Shown here: piece by piece, positions 45,978 to 56,413 of the stretch | How positions within the stretch are numbered: the stretch's first letter is position 1 | Layout: each line of letters starts with the position of its first letter | NCBI GenBank assembly: GCA_964537975.1 | Contig: CAZIDP010000012.1 | Coordinates: 31,798 to 95,797 of the forward strand | Length of the DNA stretch: 64,000 bases | DNA from: SCBR16-9 sp964537975 | Lineage (GTDB): Bacteria > Hydrogenedentota > Hydrogenedentia > Hydrogenedentales > SCBR16-9 | Direction: 5' to 3' | Program-made: the position numbers and the translations under genes | The notes under the pieces: generated by a model | Seen by the model: the letters and a program-made list of their open reading frames with translations, nothing else | Told to the model about the DNA's origin: nothing | The model's database searches: none

Positions 45978-48752
45978 TCATAATGATTTCTCGTCAATTT
46001 GTAACAATTCTATCTTGTGAATACCAAACCAGGGCCTGCCTCCAGTGTGGCCCCCCGGCGTGGTGTTTTTCACGGTAAGTCTGTTCATGCCCTCAATGAA
46101 TGCGTTGGGGGGGATGGTGAATTTGCCATTTGTTAAACGGTCTTCCGCGAAGGGCATGTTGCCTCCAAAGACGGTTGTATCGTTCACCAAAATCTCACCG
46201 GAGATACTGCCACCAGGAGGTGCCGGACAAATCATACCGACCATTTCGGCATCTATATCAACCTGGGGCAAGGTTTCTAATGTAAAGAACATAGCCATCT
46301 GGTTATGGGTTGCCGTTGAAGAATAGACGTAGTTCCCGTTGTCGGTCAGATGGATGCGTCCCGGAAAAGCACTCAAGCCATACCCGTGCAACATCGCACC
46401 ACCACCTTGAAAGTCGTTGCCCATAAACACGGCACTTTCTATTTCCAGATTGAATTTTGGAAGATCAAGGATGTCAGCCGGTCCGATCAGCATCATCAGC
46501 GTAGCTGTGGCACTGCCCGCAAGTGATGCCAGAAAGGCATTGGAAGCATTGGCATGTGAAGATGAATACGAGGTTGCTTCGGTTTCTTCACGGAGCACAT
46601 CTCCGATTTTTATTGCCTTGTCATATGCTACCCGAGCAGCTTTGAGATCATTATTTCGATATGCAAAATAAGCTTGAACCAGCGCATCATAAAACAATAT
46701 GGTCTGCTCACCATAGGTGAACATATGTTCGTCTTCTTCAATTCGGGCTCGAATGCGACTGGGCATATTTCCTTGGGCAAGCACATTGTCAATGATGTTG
46801 CGGCATTGTTTCGCTGCGTTTAAAATTTCTACCATGCTGGGTCCATGACCGGGATCATTATGGTTTGGCGCATATTGAAGAGTCGGGTAGGGGAAAAGCT
46901 CCTCATCTCCCCGTGACAACCGACTGGCCAACCCATATTTTAAGTCAGTGCAATTGGCCAGCATAATTTCCAGGTTGTTATAAAATTCATGCATATCTCC
47001 GGCAGAATCACCATAGCGATTGGAAAAGTAATCCTGCCAGAGTGCCGGGCAGTCCGTATTATGACACCATATCTGGCGTGCCATTTGATAATTGGTTAAA
47101 GCTTTGTTACCCCAATGTTTTGTTGTCACATGCATGTAGTGAAAATATCGGGCATTTTTGGTTTTGTAATACCATGGAATGTCATTTTGCATGGTAGTTT
47201 TAAAGACAATTGGCAGGTTCTTGTACCCGGATACATTGTAATATTCACCGATACATATACTGCCACGATACATACGGTCCGGATCATCTGCCCAGCCATA
47301 TAAATGTTGCATATAGTTGCTGTTTGTCGGTGAATTGGGATCGTCAATCGTATGTGCATAACTGCGTACAATCGGAAAGTAGGTCGCGATACAGGTTTCG
47401 TAATCAAAATCTTCCGGTAATGGACGTGTTGGTGGATCGAGTACATCTAAATAGACCAAAAACAACAAAGTGATAGGGCGTTTGATTAAACCTGCTTGCT
47501 GTGCCGCTTTGACAGCCTTGTCAAATGCATGCACGAACAGGATGTTACGATCAGTCGGTGAACCCAGCGCCTGACAGGCATCACAATGGCACCACTTACC
47601 GTCATCGACAGTCCAGCAGTTTACAAATTCTGCATTTTGTCCTGCACCATCTATGAGTTCCTGTACTGCATTCTTCATCAACTCTGCTGTGGCATGTGGG
47701 TTTGATGTGCAGTAGTTATAGTCCGTATTGCCGAGTGAGGTCACACGTTCTCCCTCTGGGTTCATGGCATACCACTCTGGGTGTGCTTCACGATATGACA
47801 GCACTCCATTACCGTCAGCATCACCCATAAAGTCAGGGCTGACAGGGTAAGGGTCTGGCGGCAAGTCTTTTTCAGTGGGAAATTGGGCATGGGCATACGG
47901 ATAAGGCGCATTGGGTTGAAGATAACTAAAACCGATGGTATGTTCACCCCAGACCAGTTTTATGCCCAATTTGCGCAGGTAGGGGTGGTTGCTTTGTTCA
48001 ACGCACCAGTAATTCATACGGTTGCGTGCCATCCACATGATGAACTCTTCATTGCCCCTGTTTTCCCATGCGTGAAATCCGCGAAGCGCAAAATCCGGGA
48101 TTTCCTTGATACTCATGTCGGAGATATTTTCAAACTTTAATGCAGGTATTTCTTCATGCAATTCACCGGGAGCAAACCAGCGACAGCCCAGACGGTGTAA
48201 AAAGTCATAGACTCCGTAAAGTGTACCTACCCTGCTACCACCGTAGATGGAAATGATTCTGCGGTTACTCCTTATATCTGATTTGATTCGGTACCCTTCA
48301 GTCCCCAAGTCTGCCAAAGATTCGGGCGAAGCATCCGATTGAAATATCTCACCGTATAAGTCCAAGTCTGTATCGGGGTAGCCAACATAGATCAAATTCA
48401 TGTCAGGAATTGGGTCTTGCGGGGTAATTACCGAAAAGTTATCATCTTCGCCAGTCATTTTGCGAAGGTAATGTTGTAATTCCATTGCCGCAAAACATTG
48501 TGTGCATGCTGTGACGTCTTCACCGAAAGGATCATTCCAGTTCACCTCGGCTTCCGCGTATGCAGCAACTTCGATTGAAGGAAATGGGCCGGAATCTATT
48601 ATAATGGCAGTATGATTTGATTTGAGTGTCCTGTTGGTCTCGAATTCTTTGACATCATTTGCTTGTGCTTTCACCTTGTGACCTGCAAGCGTACCGGTAG
48701 CGATGCCCAGTACGGTCCGACCCAAAAAAGTTCGTCTGCTAACCATTTTCAT
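45978..48752 (-). CDS. Tat-exported DUF4838-type glycoside-hydrolase-like protein
   Basis: A 924-residue protein with a twin-arginine leader ('SRRTFLGRTVLG', about residues 5-16, Ala-Gly cleavage region near 24-30). The first third resembles the alpha-glucuronidase N-terminal domain ('ELQHYLRKMTGEDDNFSV', 'LGCRWFAPGELHEEI'). The middle matches DUF4838, a TIM-barrel glycosidase-like domain, with 'GIKLVWGEHTIGF' and the Cys-rich 'WTVDDGKWCHCDACQAL'. The C-terminus is a beta-domain with 'GRPWFGIHKIEL'. DUF4838 proteins are common near sugar-degradation loci; activity is not established. AAAGGAAA precedes ATG 48752. It is convergent with the PhyH gene. Confidence 0.8.
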   Translation of the reverse strand: MKMVSRRTFLGRTVLGIATGTLAGHKVKAQANDVKEFETNRTLKSNHTAIIIDSGPFPSIEVAAYAEAEVNWNDPFGEDVTACTQCFAAMELQHYLRKMTGEDDNFSVITPQDPIPDMNLIYVGYPDTDLDLYGEIFQSDASPESLADLGTEGYRIKSDIRSNRRIISIYGGSRVGTLYGVYDFLHRLGCRWFAPGELHEEIPALKFENISDMSIKEIPDFALRGFHAWENRGNEEFIMWMARNRMNYWCVEQSNHPYLRKLGIKLVWGEHTIGFSYLQPNAPYPYAHAQFPTEKDLPPDPYPVSPDFMGDADGNGVLSYREAHPEWYAMNPEGERVTSLGNTDYNYCTSNPHATAELMKNAVQELIDGAGQNAEFVNCWTVDDGKWCHCDACQALGSPTDRNILFVHAFDKAVKAAQQAGLIKRPITLLFLVYLDVLDPPTRPLPEDFDYETCIATYFPIVRSYAHTIDDPNSPTNSNYMQHLYGWADDPDRMYRGSICIGEYYNVSGYKNLPIVFKTTMQNDIPWYYKTKNARYFHYMHVTTKHWGNKALTNYQMARQIWCHNTDCPALWQDYFSNRYGDSAGDMHEFYNNLEIMLANCTDLKYGLASRLSRGDEELFPYPTLQYAPNHNDPGHGPSMVEILNAAKQCRNIIDNVLAQGNMPSRIRARIEEDEHMFTYGEQTILFYDALVQAYFAYRNNDLKAARVAYDKAIKIGDVLREETEATSYSSSHANASNAFLASLAGSATATLMMLIGPADILDLPKFNLEIESAVFMGNDFQGGGAMLHGYGLSAFPGRIHLTDNGNYVYSSTATHNQMAMFFTLETLPQVDIDAEMVGMICPAPPGGSISGEILVNDTTVFGGNMPFAEDRLTNGKFTIPPNAFIEGMNRLTVKNTTPGGHTGGRPWFGIHKIELLQIDEKSL

Positions 48753-49062
48753 AGTATTTCCTTTCGAGATAGGTCAATTTTTAATCATATTCAACAATGC
48801 TTGCAGTGTGCTGTGGAAATATTGAGGTGTATTTATAAGAAAAGATGATAGCATCCCAATATTTTCAATGCAAAAAGTTATATTAATGATTTATTTTTTC
48901 TTGTTATGATGAAACAAGCAAATAAGCACTTGTGAGAAAAGACATAGAGTTCTATTATGCTGCCTGGTAAACAGGAAAAACATTCCTCAATACGTGCTCA
49001 ATGTGTTATATTTTTGTAATAACCTGAGTGCTTTTTAATTTGAACTGAGAGTAGCGCCTATT
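48753..49062. other. Divergent intergenic region
   Basis: About 310 AT-rich bases between the DUF4838 and GH106-like genes. No repeat or RNA is recognised. Promoters for both genes must be here. Confidence 0.4.
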
Positions 49063-52000
49063 ATGAGTAACTTTGAAGAAGATTTCGTGAATCCACCCAA
49101 TACCTATCGTTCCATGCCATTATGGGTCTGGAATGGTGATATGTCGGAGGGACGAATAACAGAGATGCTGGAGCAATATGTCCGACAAGGTATGGGGGGT
49201 GTTTTTGTACATCCACGTCCAGGTCTAATCACAGAATATCTGTCGGAGCGTTGGTTTGAATTATGGGGATATGCCTTATCGGAATGTAAGCGACTGGGCT
49301 TAAAGTGCAATGTGTATGATGAAAACAGTTATCCATCAGGTTTTGCCGGGGGCCATGTATCAGCACAGTTACCGCATGGCACAGGGCAACACATTTATGC
49401 TTCATTTTACAAACATTCTCCAGTTCGTTACCAGGGAGAACTCATAGCGTGTTATCGGCTTGAAAAAGGGCAGGCATTTCGGTTGGAGCCGCATGCGGAC
49501 CTGAACCGGATCATGGATGAAGCAGATGCCGTGAATCAAAGTACCCATATGGAAAACAGACACCAAATCCCGGATATAGAATCAGGCATAGCATTTGAGA
49601 CACGAATATTAGTACTTGAGAGACGACGGCATTCTGGAACTCCTTGGACTGCTTGGTTACCATATGTTGATCTTACACGACTGGATGTAGCACGCGAATT
49701 TCTTGCAACTACACATGAACGGTATTTTCAATATTTTGGGGATGATTTTGGAGAAACCATACAGGCCTTTTTTATTGATGAACCACACCTGGGGCTAGCT
49801 GAACATACCGGTGATATCAGTTGTCTTCCTTTTTCCAGGCATATCTTACGTGCTTTTCGTAAAGACCATGGATATGAACTGACTGAACATCTCGCAGACC
49901 TTTTTGTTGAGCAAAAAGAATCTACCATCACCCGGTTTGATTATTACTACACTATCCAACAACTCTGGAGCAAAAATTTTCTTAAGGTTGTTCATGACTG
50001 GTGTGAGCAGCATAAAGTTCATTTTACTGGACACTTTCTGGAACATGACTGGCCCTATCCCCACACAAATCCAAATTGCATGGAAGCCAATCGCTGGCTT
50101 CATATGCCCGGTATAGATTTGTTGGCTTGCCAGTTTAATTATCAACAACCCGAGGCCAACCATCTGTTGTTATTGACTGTCCGAGAATTGAACAGTCTGG
50201 CCAATCAACTGGAACGCAAACGTCGGTTTTGTGAAGCGCACGGCGTTGCAGGCTACGATGTGCCATTTTATAAACTGAAACAGCTGTCAGACTGGCTAAT
50301 TGTAAATGGCGTAAATTTTATAAATGAACACTTGAGTTTTCAGACCATACATGGTAACCGGAAATATGATCATCCCGTATCGTTCAGTGATCACAGTCCC
50401 TGGTGGCCATATTATCGTTATTTGAATGATCATGTGGCACGTATGTGTGCAGCCATGAGTCATGGTACACAACAAAACCGGCTCTTGCTTCTTCAACCCA
50501 CTACAACAGGATGGACCAGGGCAAACCCAACACAACCTTTTGCCTACAGTTTTGTTGACGCACACCGTGTTAATACCCCCAATGTCCGACTTCGAATGTC
50601 TCAGGCTGGGCTCATTTCACAATTGGCGGCACACCAGATTGATTTCGATTTGGGAGATGAATTTTATTTGCGAGATTATGGGCGCGTGGTTGGAAAGAAG
50701 CTTCAAGTCGGTGCTTGTACATACCAGGCAGTTATCGTGCCGGAAATCATGGATAATTGGTGTGATTCTACACTGAAGATTGTTGAGAAGCTGCTGGAAT
50801 CAGGGGGAGTCGTTATGTGTATTGGCACAGCTCCACACCTTGTTAATGGACGACCAGACCGGCGTCCGTCCAAACTTCATCGAAGGTTTCCAACTCGATG
50901 GTGGGTGTATGAATCTTTTAAAGATATGCTACTCGCGATCGATGAGCACTTTCCAGCCTATATCAGAAAAGTGTCTGGCGAGCATCTGCCACCACAAGTC
51001 GCTTTACAATCACGATTTTTTAAAGATGGAAGAATCCTGCATTTGCTAGTCAACACAGGACATGATCCAGTTGCTATGGAGGTAGTATTGGTGGGAAACA
51101 GTTTGTGTGCGTTGGACACATTCACCGGTTGCAAGAAGCCGGTATTGTACCGCAAGTCAGGCAAACAAATGACGGCAAAATTACTCTTGCAAGGAATAGG
51201 TCATGCGCTCTGGGAAGTTAACACAGACAACGTTGAAGATGAACCAGACCTGAACCCAACCGAAGAGATTTCTATAGACAAGTGTAAAGTATCTGTAAAT
51301 GCACCCAATGTACTTGCCCTTGATTTTTGCGATCTAACAGTAGACAACAACAGCCACCATGGGTTACCGGTAACACATGCCAACAGACTTTGTTGGCAAT
51401 TGCATGGGTTTGATGCTGATATATGGACAGGTGCTGTTCAATTTAAAAGCAATAATAAAAAACTGGTAATCGATGAGAAAAGCGGTTTTACGGTGTCTTA
51501 CAGTTTCGAAATTGCTCCAAATGCTTTTGTTGAGCTGAAGAAAACTGGCAATCTTAAATTGGCCATAGAAAATCCGCATTTGTACCAGATACGGATAAAC
51601 CGGACTCCGGTTGATATTCAGGCAGGTGAGAAGTGGTTGGATGAAACGATTCGTGCGATTCCGATTTCAGAGGTTATCCGCCCGGGAACCAACATCATAA
51701 CCCTGGAAGCGGCACCATTTAACATACACCATGAAATTGAACGTGTTTATATTATTGGTGATTTTTGCCTGATTCCCAGTTCACCAGGTTTCAGGATTAC
51801 ACAATCCAAGTCGGTTTATATAGGTGACTGGACAATTCAAGGGTATCCAATGTATTCCGGTAGTATGACTTATATTGCTTCATTCGAGTTAAAAGAAGCA
51901 TGCAAGGGATTACGTATTCAGATTCCAAAGTGGATTGGCGCAGTTTCGTTGGTAACACTTGATGAATATCCTCCAGGCTACATAGCTTTTCCTCCCTATA

Positions 52001-52218
52001 CTTTTGAAACATGCCAGGAATTGGGTGAAGGCAGGCATAAACTGGAAATTGAAGTTGTTGGTACGCCTAAAAACTTGCTTGGTCCGCACCATGCCCCTGG
52101 TGTAGTTCCAGGACCTGGTGCCTGGAACATTGCACCCAAGACACCACCTGATGGTAATGAGTATGAACGATTGCCCCAGGGACTGCTTGGCCCAATCAAG
52201 GTATATCCATTAAAGTAA
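49063..52218 (+). CDS. GH106-like alpha-L-rhamnosidase (putative)
   Basis: A 1051-residue protein without a signal peptide, so probably cytoplasmic. The first ~100 residues have the family start 'MPLWVWNGDMSEGRI', 'GMGGVFVHPRPGLITEYLS', 'ERWFELWGYALSECKRLGL' and 'YDENSYPSGFAGG' (86-97), typical of Glyco_hydro_106 and its relatives. An acidic motif 'AFFIDEPHLG' with Glu240 is a candidate catalytic residue. The TIM-barrel is followed by a beta-sandwich region (about 720-1051) with a galactose-binding-like fold. GH106 members remove alpha-L-rhamnose from pectin-type glycans. The neighbour manC follows after 19 bases, so they form an operon. Precise substrate is uncertain. Confidence 0.7.
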   Translation: MSNFEEDFVNPPNTYRSMPLWVWNGDMSEGRITEMLEQYVRQGMGGVFVHPRPGLITEYLSERWFELWGYALSECKRLGLKCNVYDENSYPSGFAGGHVSAQLPHGTGQHIYASFYKHSPVRYQGELIACYRLEKGQAFRLEPHADLNRIMDEADAVNQSTHMENRHQIPDIESGIAFETRILVLERRRHSGTPWTAWLPYVDLTRLDVAREFLATTHERYFQYFGDDFGETIQAFFIDEPHLGLAEHTGDISCLPFSRHILRAFRKDHGYELTEHLADLFVEQKESTITRFDYYYTIQQLWSKNFLKVVHDWCEQHKVHFTGHFLEHDWPYPHTNPNCMEANRWLHMPGIDLLACQFNYQQPEANHLLLLTVRELNSLANQLERKRRFCEAHGVAGYDVPFYKLKQLSDWLIVNGVNFINEHLSFQTIHGNRKYDHPVSFSDHSPWWPYYRYLNDHVARMCAAMSHGTQQNRLLLLQPTTTGWTRANPTQPFAYSFVDAHRVNTPNVRLRMSQAGLISQLAAHQIDFDLGDEFYLRDYGRVVGKKLQVGACTYQAVIVPEIMDNWCDSTLKIVEKLLESGGVVMCIGTAPHLVNGRPDRRPSKLHRRFPTRWWVYESFKDMLLAIDEHFPAYIRKVSGEHLPPQVALQSRFFKDGRILHLLVNTGHDPVAMEVVLVGNSLCALDTFTGCKKPVLYRKSGKQMTAKLLLQGIGHALWEVNTDNVEDEPDLNPTEEISIDKCKVSVNAPNVLALDFCDLTVDNNSHHGLPVTHANRLCWQLHGFDADIWTGAVQFKSNNKKLVIDEKSGFTVSYSFEIAPNAFVELKKTGNLKLAIENPHLYQIRINRTPVDIQAGEKWLDETIRAIPISEVIRPGTNIITLEAAPFNIHHEIERVYIIGDFCLIPSSPGFRITQSKSVYIGDWTIQGYPMYSGSMTYIASFELKEACKGLRIQIPKWIGAVSLVTLDEYPPGYIAFPPYTFETCQELGEGRHKLEIEVVGTPKNLLGPHHAPGVVPGPGAWNIAPKTPPDGNEYERLPQGLLGPIKVYPLK

Positions 52219-52237
52219 AAATGCCTGGAGACTGTTA

Positions 52238-53353
52238 ATGCAAAATGAGTGCAAAAAAATTGCTGTCATAATGGCCGGTGGTTCCGGGGAGCGTTTCTGG
52301 CCCTTGTCACGTCAGAATCATCCGAAGCAGTTGCTCGCTTTAGGGCATACAAATCAAACTATGTTGCAGGAAGCAGTTGATCGAGTACGCCATGTGATTG
52401 CGAATGAAGATATTTATGTGCAGACCATGCCGCATTTACTTGATGCAATTCGCAACGCAGAATTGGGAATTCCTGTTGAAAACATTATTGCGGAACCATG
52501 TAAGCGGAATACAGCAGGTTGTCTGTCGTATGCTGCCGCGCATATGCTGGCGAAATATGACAGTAGTGGCGATGACCTGGTCTTATCCATTCTGACAGCC
52601 GATCACGTTATTGGCGACACAGGTCACTTTTTGCGTACAGTAGAGCAAGCATTGGACACCGCGACATTCGGTTCGGCGCTTGTAACCATTGGTGTACCTC
52701 CAACATATCCATCTACTGGTTTCGGGTATATTCAAACTGGATTGCCAGATGAAACAGGTAGTGTTGACAAAGATAGACCGGAGGTATATTCTGTGAAAGC
52801 ATTCAAGGAAAAACCTGAGCTTTCAGTTGCTGAATCATACCTGGAAGCAGGAAATTATTATTGGAACAGTGGAATGTTCTTCTGGCGTCTGGACACGTTT
52901 GTTAATGAATTTAATACGGCGGACAAACCATTTGCCGATGCCATATATTCTATGAAACTGGCAATGCAAGTTGGTGACCATGAAAAAGTAGAAGCAGTTT
53001 TTAATTCACTCCAAAGTATATCAATTGACTACGCATTAATGGAGAAAGCAAAAAATGTGGCCATGGTGCGCGCAACATTTCCTTGGGATGATGTCGGTTC
53101 CTGGTCTGCACTGGACCGTACCCGCCAGCCTGATGGTCTGGGGAATGTTGCTGTTGGAGATTCCGTAGTAATCGATACTAACAATTCGATTATTTATAAC
53201 AATACCCAAAACATGACGGTGGGTGTGGTTGGAATGGAAAACGTAGTTCTGGTAGTCACGGATGATGCCATATTATTGGTATCAAAAGATCGCACTGAAG
53301 ATGTCAAACAAATCGTAGAAAGTTTGAAAAAGCGCAACGCCCCACAGGTGTAA
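52238..53353 (+). CDS. manC: Mannose-1-phosphate guanylyltransferase
   Basis: A 371-residue nucleotidyltransferase. The signature 'MAGGSGERFWPLSRQNHPKQ' (12-31) binds GTP and pyrophosphate; 'ILTADHVIGD' and 'YWNSGMFFWR' are family motifs. It makes GDP-mannose from mannose 1-phosphate, the donor for mannose- and, via further steps, GDP-rhamnose- or fucose-containing glycans. It is the short form without the isomerase/cupin domain of bifunctional enzymes. GGAG precedes ATG 52238. Its placement directly after the rhamnosidase gene links glycan breakdown to nucleotide-sugar supply, but it may simply be co-transcribed. It is convergent with the GH78 gene. Confidence 0.9.
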   Translation: MQNECKKIAVIMAGGSGERFWPLSRQNHPKQLLALGHTNQTMLQEAVDRVRHVIANEDIYVQTMPHLLDAIRNAELGIPVENIIAEPCKRNTAGCLSYAAAHMLAKYDSSGDDLVLSILTADHVIGDTGHFLRTVEQALDTATFGSALVTIGVPPTYPSTGFGYIQTGLPDETGSVDKDRPEVYSVKAFKEKPELSVAESYLEAGNYYWNSGMFFWRLDTFVNEFNTADKPFADAIYSMKLAMQVGDHEKVEAVFNSLQSISIDYALMEKAKNVAMVRATFPWDDVGSWSALDRTRQPDGLGNVAVGDSVVIDTNNSIIYNNTQNMTVGVVGMENVVLVVTDDAILLVSKDRTEDVKQIVESLKKRNAPQV

Positions 53354-53408
53354 TCCGGTAATAAGAAATTTCTATTTAGTTTGAAACATTAAAATTTCCA
53401 TGTTCTGA

Positions 53409-56273
53409 CTATTTAACTAACCTGCCATTGAACCGTACTTCCAAACCTTCATGTGTGTTATTATGTTTGAATTGAAGACGAACTCCCTTGGGTGCCTTGG
53501 CCGTAATGTTAAGCGTGGTATCATCTTTTTGCCAGGCAACTTCAACTGGTCCACATACACTTGCGCTTACACCTTTCGCCCAAGTCAGCCGACTGACTCT
53601 GGGGCTGATGTTATAGGCTGTACCTGCGGGCCGAATTGCTTTTATACCCAGCAGAATACGGTTCAGAAAGTAGATTGGTGCTGATGACCAGGCGTGACAA
53701 TGACTTCGTGTCGGAAAGCCGGGAGGCGCTCCTGTTCCACCTGGAAATACTTCCCAAACAGTAGAAGCGCCTTCTTGCAACATGGGTAAATAATTCTCGT
53801 AAATCGAATCGAGAATTGTCTCGTCTAATCCCATCTTTTCGAGTGTCTCGTATAAATATAAAATTGCAAATGGAGAACCAACACGAATTACTTCCGAGGC
53901 AGGTTCCCGGAGGTTTTTCAAAGCTGCTTCTTTGTGTTCATTGGGGACAATGTCGTATAGCAGAGAAAGAAAACTGGTATGCTGACAAACCTGCGGGCTA
54001 ACAGAACCGTCCTCATGTATACTGTCGGGGTATGCGCCGCGCTCAACCAACCAGAAAGCGTTTATTGATTGAACCAGTCGACTACGATAATCACGAAGCC
54101 ATTTAGAAGTATGTGTATCATTCAGCACTTTAGCGCAGGCGAGCGCCGCGTTTAAAGCTCCTACGAGGAACATACTGTTGTGTATTACGGTTGGGTGCTG
54201 ATCGTCGATTCCAATCCAGTCAAACATATTCCAGAATTTGCCACTGAAAAGGCCATGTTCATCCAGCATGGACTCTGCACCTGCCAGATTTTTTTTGACA
54301 TCATCCCAACAGCGTGACAAATAATCGACATCACCGGTATAAAAGTAATAATCCCAAACCATGATACCCCACAGGAAACTCCACGCCGGTAGTAGACAAT
54401 CCCACGTCGTTGGAACTTGGCAACCCACGATTGGGTAGCGCTCCAAGGACTGGCCGGCAATGTTAATACAACGTCGGGTTATATCAGTTACGCCAAAGGC
54501 GGTATAGTTAAACAGCGCTTCATTCCGTGCGTCACCTACCCACAAGGTTTGTTCGTAAAGAGGACAATCAGTAAAGCTGTCCTCCATGCACAGGCGTAAT
54601 GTGCGTGCTGATATTTCCCAGATGCGATCCAAGTCGCTATTGCTGCAATTGAAGCTTCCCGTATTGGGTACTGGATAGGTGGATTCAATGACCTCGACTT
54701 TTCGAATGAGTACAGGTGTACTTTGGTTCCGAATTGTGATGAAAATATAGCGTCCTGACCGGCGCTTGAGTGAAGTGAAAGCATTTATTCCCTGACGGCA
54801 GATGTAGCGCAGTCCATTTCGGTTTGAATAGGTGTGCTGGATGACTCCTTCTGGCGTAATGTGCTCTACCTCAAAAAAATCAATAACTGTCTCCGCTTCT
54901 GCTATAAGTTCAAAACGCAGGTACCCGCAGCGTTGTACACCGAAATCATAGACGATCTCAACATCCCCATCGGGGTGTGGTTTGAACGTTGTAAACTCAC
55001 AGTTGTCGTACATTAATGCAACTGGTGCATCAATATTCGCGTTTGCATCAGCGATTATCTGGCGTTCCAGAAATTGCCAGTGCGGGTCCTCCATGGGAGC
55101 AACTGCGGTACTCAATGTATGAGCCGAACCAGCCAGGATGTTTTTGAAGTCTTCTATTGTTTTGATATTTTCATGTAGTTGTTTCATAACACGTAAACCT
55201 TCGTCCCGAATCTGTTCTCGCTCTGAAACAGAATGCGTGAAGAAGGTCAGATCATCGCCGATGTAGCGTCCCTCTTCCAAAGGCACAACACACCAGGGGG
55301 TGTGGTGCTCTGGTTTTATTGGATTCTCAAGGTAGATTTGCTTGCCTGTGGCTTCTGCTGCTGACTTGGCAACGGCTTGAATAAATCGGATGCCTTTGTC
55401 CTTTATGTGTCCCATAAAAAAGTTTGTGGGATGTGCCAATAGCAGATTTTGGCCTTTGTGTAGCGCATACCCTGTGTTGGTGGAGGATTTGCCGTTTACC
55501 GTGATTGTAAAATCATTGGATTCTATACGAATTCGGGAGTTCATGGAACTGGTCAGAATAGTTGCAAAAAAACAAGCTGCACCCACATTGTGGTTGGCAG
55601 CAATCAGGCCTGGATGCAAGATTCGTTGAACAGGAAACGTAAAACTGCACCAGTTTTTATTAACAACATTTGCCTGCAGAAATCGTTCGATATGGACGGG
55701 CTGTCGGGTTAATAAAGCACAGTCACGGGGGTTTAAGCCACTCCAGGGTCCTTCATGAACAGGAAACAATTCTACTGCCTTGGTGTAGCGTATAGTATTT
55801 TCCATACGTGCATCGTAATGTTCCGATGGCTCCATTTGTATACTGATACCTGGTGTATTACTCAGCCAATTTTTGGCATCGGCTACATCCCAAGTACTGT
55901 CAGAGACAATAGAGAAAGATTGTCCGCGTTCCGGCGATACTTCGAGGTGTACCAACAACCCAGCTTGTTGTGGTACTTGATGAAAATTGCCATCTCCGAA
56001 AAATCGTGCGACAACTTCTATGTTGTTAACACCAGCTTGAATATAGGTACTGACATCCAGTACATCGTATTGGAAATGTTCTGGCCAACTACGACAGGGA
56101 CCATCATTTACCCATCGTCCATTGATATACAGACGATACTGGCTGTCTGCGGTGATGGCCATTCGCGCTTTGGCCTGGGTTGCAATTGTAAAGCTGCGTC
56201 GTGCAATGATGGTCTGGTTGTAATCTGTGTATTTACGTTGTTTTCGCCAAATCCAATAACCATGTACATCCAT
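53409..56273 (-). CDS. GH78 alpha-L-rhamnosidase
   Basis: A 954-residue rhamnosidase without a signal peptide, so probably cytoplasmic. The N-terminal ~140 residues are the beta-sandwich domain of bacterial rhamnosidases ('ITADSQYRLYINGRWVNDGP', 'FQYDVLDVSTYIQAG'). A second beta domain follows. The (alpha/alpha)6 catalytic domain (about 540-880) contains 'CPLYEQTLWVGDAR' with Glu574 and Asp581, the conserved acidic pair of GH78. A C-terminal beta domain ends the protein. It removes terminal alpha-L-rhamnose from oligosaccharides or glycosides by inversion. It lies 140 bases behind the ABC permease genes on the same strand, so import and hydrolysis are likely coordinated. Confidence 0.9.
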   Translation of the reverse strand: MDVHGYWIWRKQRKYTDYNQTIIARRSFTIATQAKARMAITADSQYRLYINGRWVNDGPCRSWPEHFQYDVLDVSTYIQAGVNNIEVVARFFGDGNFHQVPQQAGLLVHLEVSPERGQSFSIVSDSTWDVADAKNWLSNTPGISIQMEPSEHYDARMENTIRYTKAVELFPVHEGPWSGLNPRDCALLTRQPVHIERFLQANVVNKNWCSFTFPVQRILHPGLIAANHNVGAACFFATILTSSMNSRIRIESNDFTITVNGKSSTNTGYALHKGQNLLLAHPTNFFMGHIKDKGIRFIQAVAKSAAEATGKQIYLENPIKPEHHTPWCVVPLEEGRYIGDDLTFFTHSVSEREQIRDEGLRVMKQLHENIKTIEDFKNILAGSAHTLSTAVAPMEDPHWQFLERQIIADANANIDAPVALMYDNCEFTTFKPHPDGDVEIVYDFGVQRCGYLRFELIAEAETVIDFFEVEHITPEGVIQHTYSNRNGLRYICRQGINAFTSLKRRSGRYIFITIRNQSTPVLIRKVEVIESTYPVPNTGSFNCSNSDLDRIWEISARTLRLCMEDSFTDCPLYEQTLWVGDARNEALFNYTAFGVTDITRRCINIAGQSLERYPIVGCQVPTTWDCLLPAWSFLWGIMVWDYYFYTGDVDYLSRCWDDVKKNLAGAESMLDEHGLFSGKFWNMFDWIGIDDQHPTVIHNSMFLVGALNAALACAKVLNDTHTSKWLRDYRSRLVQSINAFWLVERGAYPDSIHEDGSVSPQVCQHTSFLSLLYDIVPNEHKEAALKNLREPASEVIRVGSPFAILYLYETLEKMGLDETILDSIYENYLPMLQEGASTVWEVFPGGTGAPPGFPTRSHCHAWSSAPIYFLNRILLGIKAIRPAGTAYNISPRVSRLTWAKGVSASVCGPVEVAWQKDDTTLNITAKAPKGVRLQFKHNNTHEGLEVRFNGRLVK

Positions 56274-56413
56274 ATTTATTTCCCCTTTATATATATTCAG
56301 TATACATTGGATTATACCAGTATATCTGCTGTTGTTTCAGCCAGAATTGGCTTTCTGTTTCTGGAAGCGACTTTCGGTATTCCTTGATTACAGATTGTTT
56401 TTGCGCAGTGAAA

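Noticed and set aside
55755..56387. Plus-strand frame (210 residues) opposite the GH78 N-terminus
   Set aside because: It is antisense to a clearly coding gene, and its composition (Tyr, Ile, Cys rich) does not suggest a real protein.
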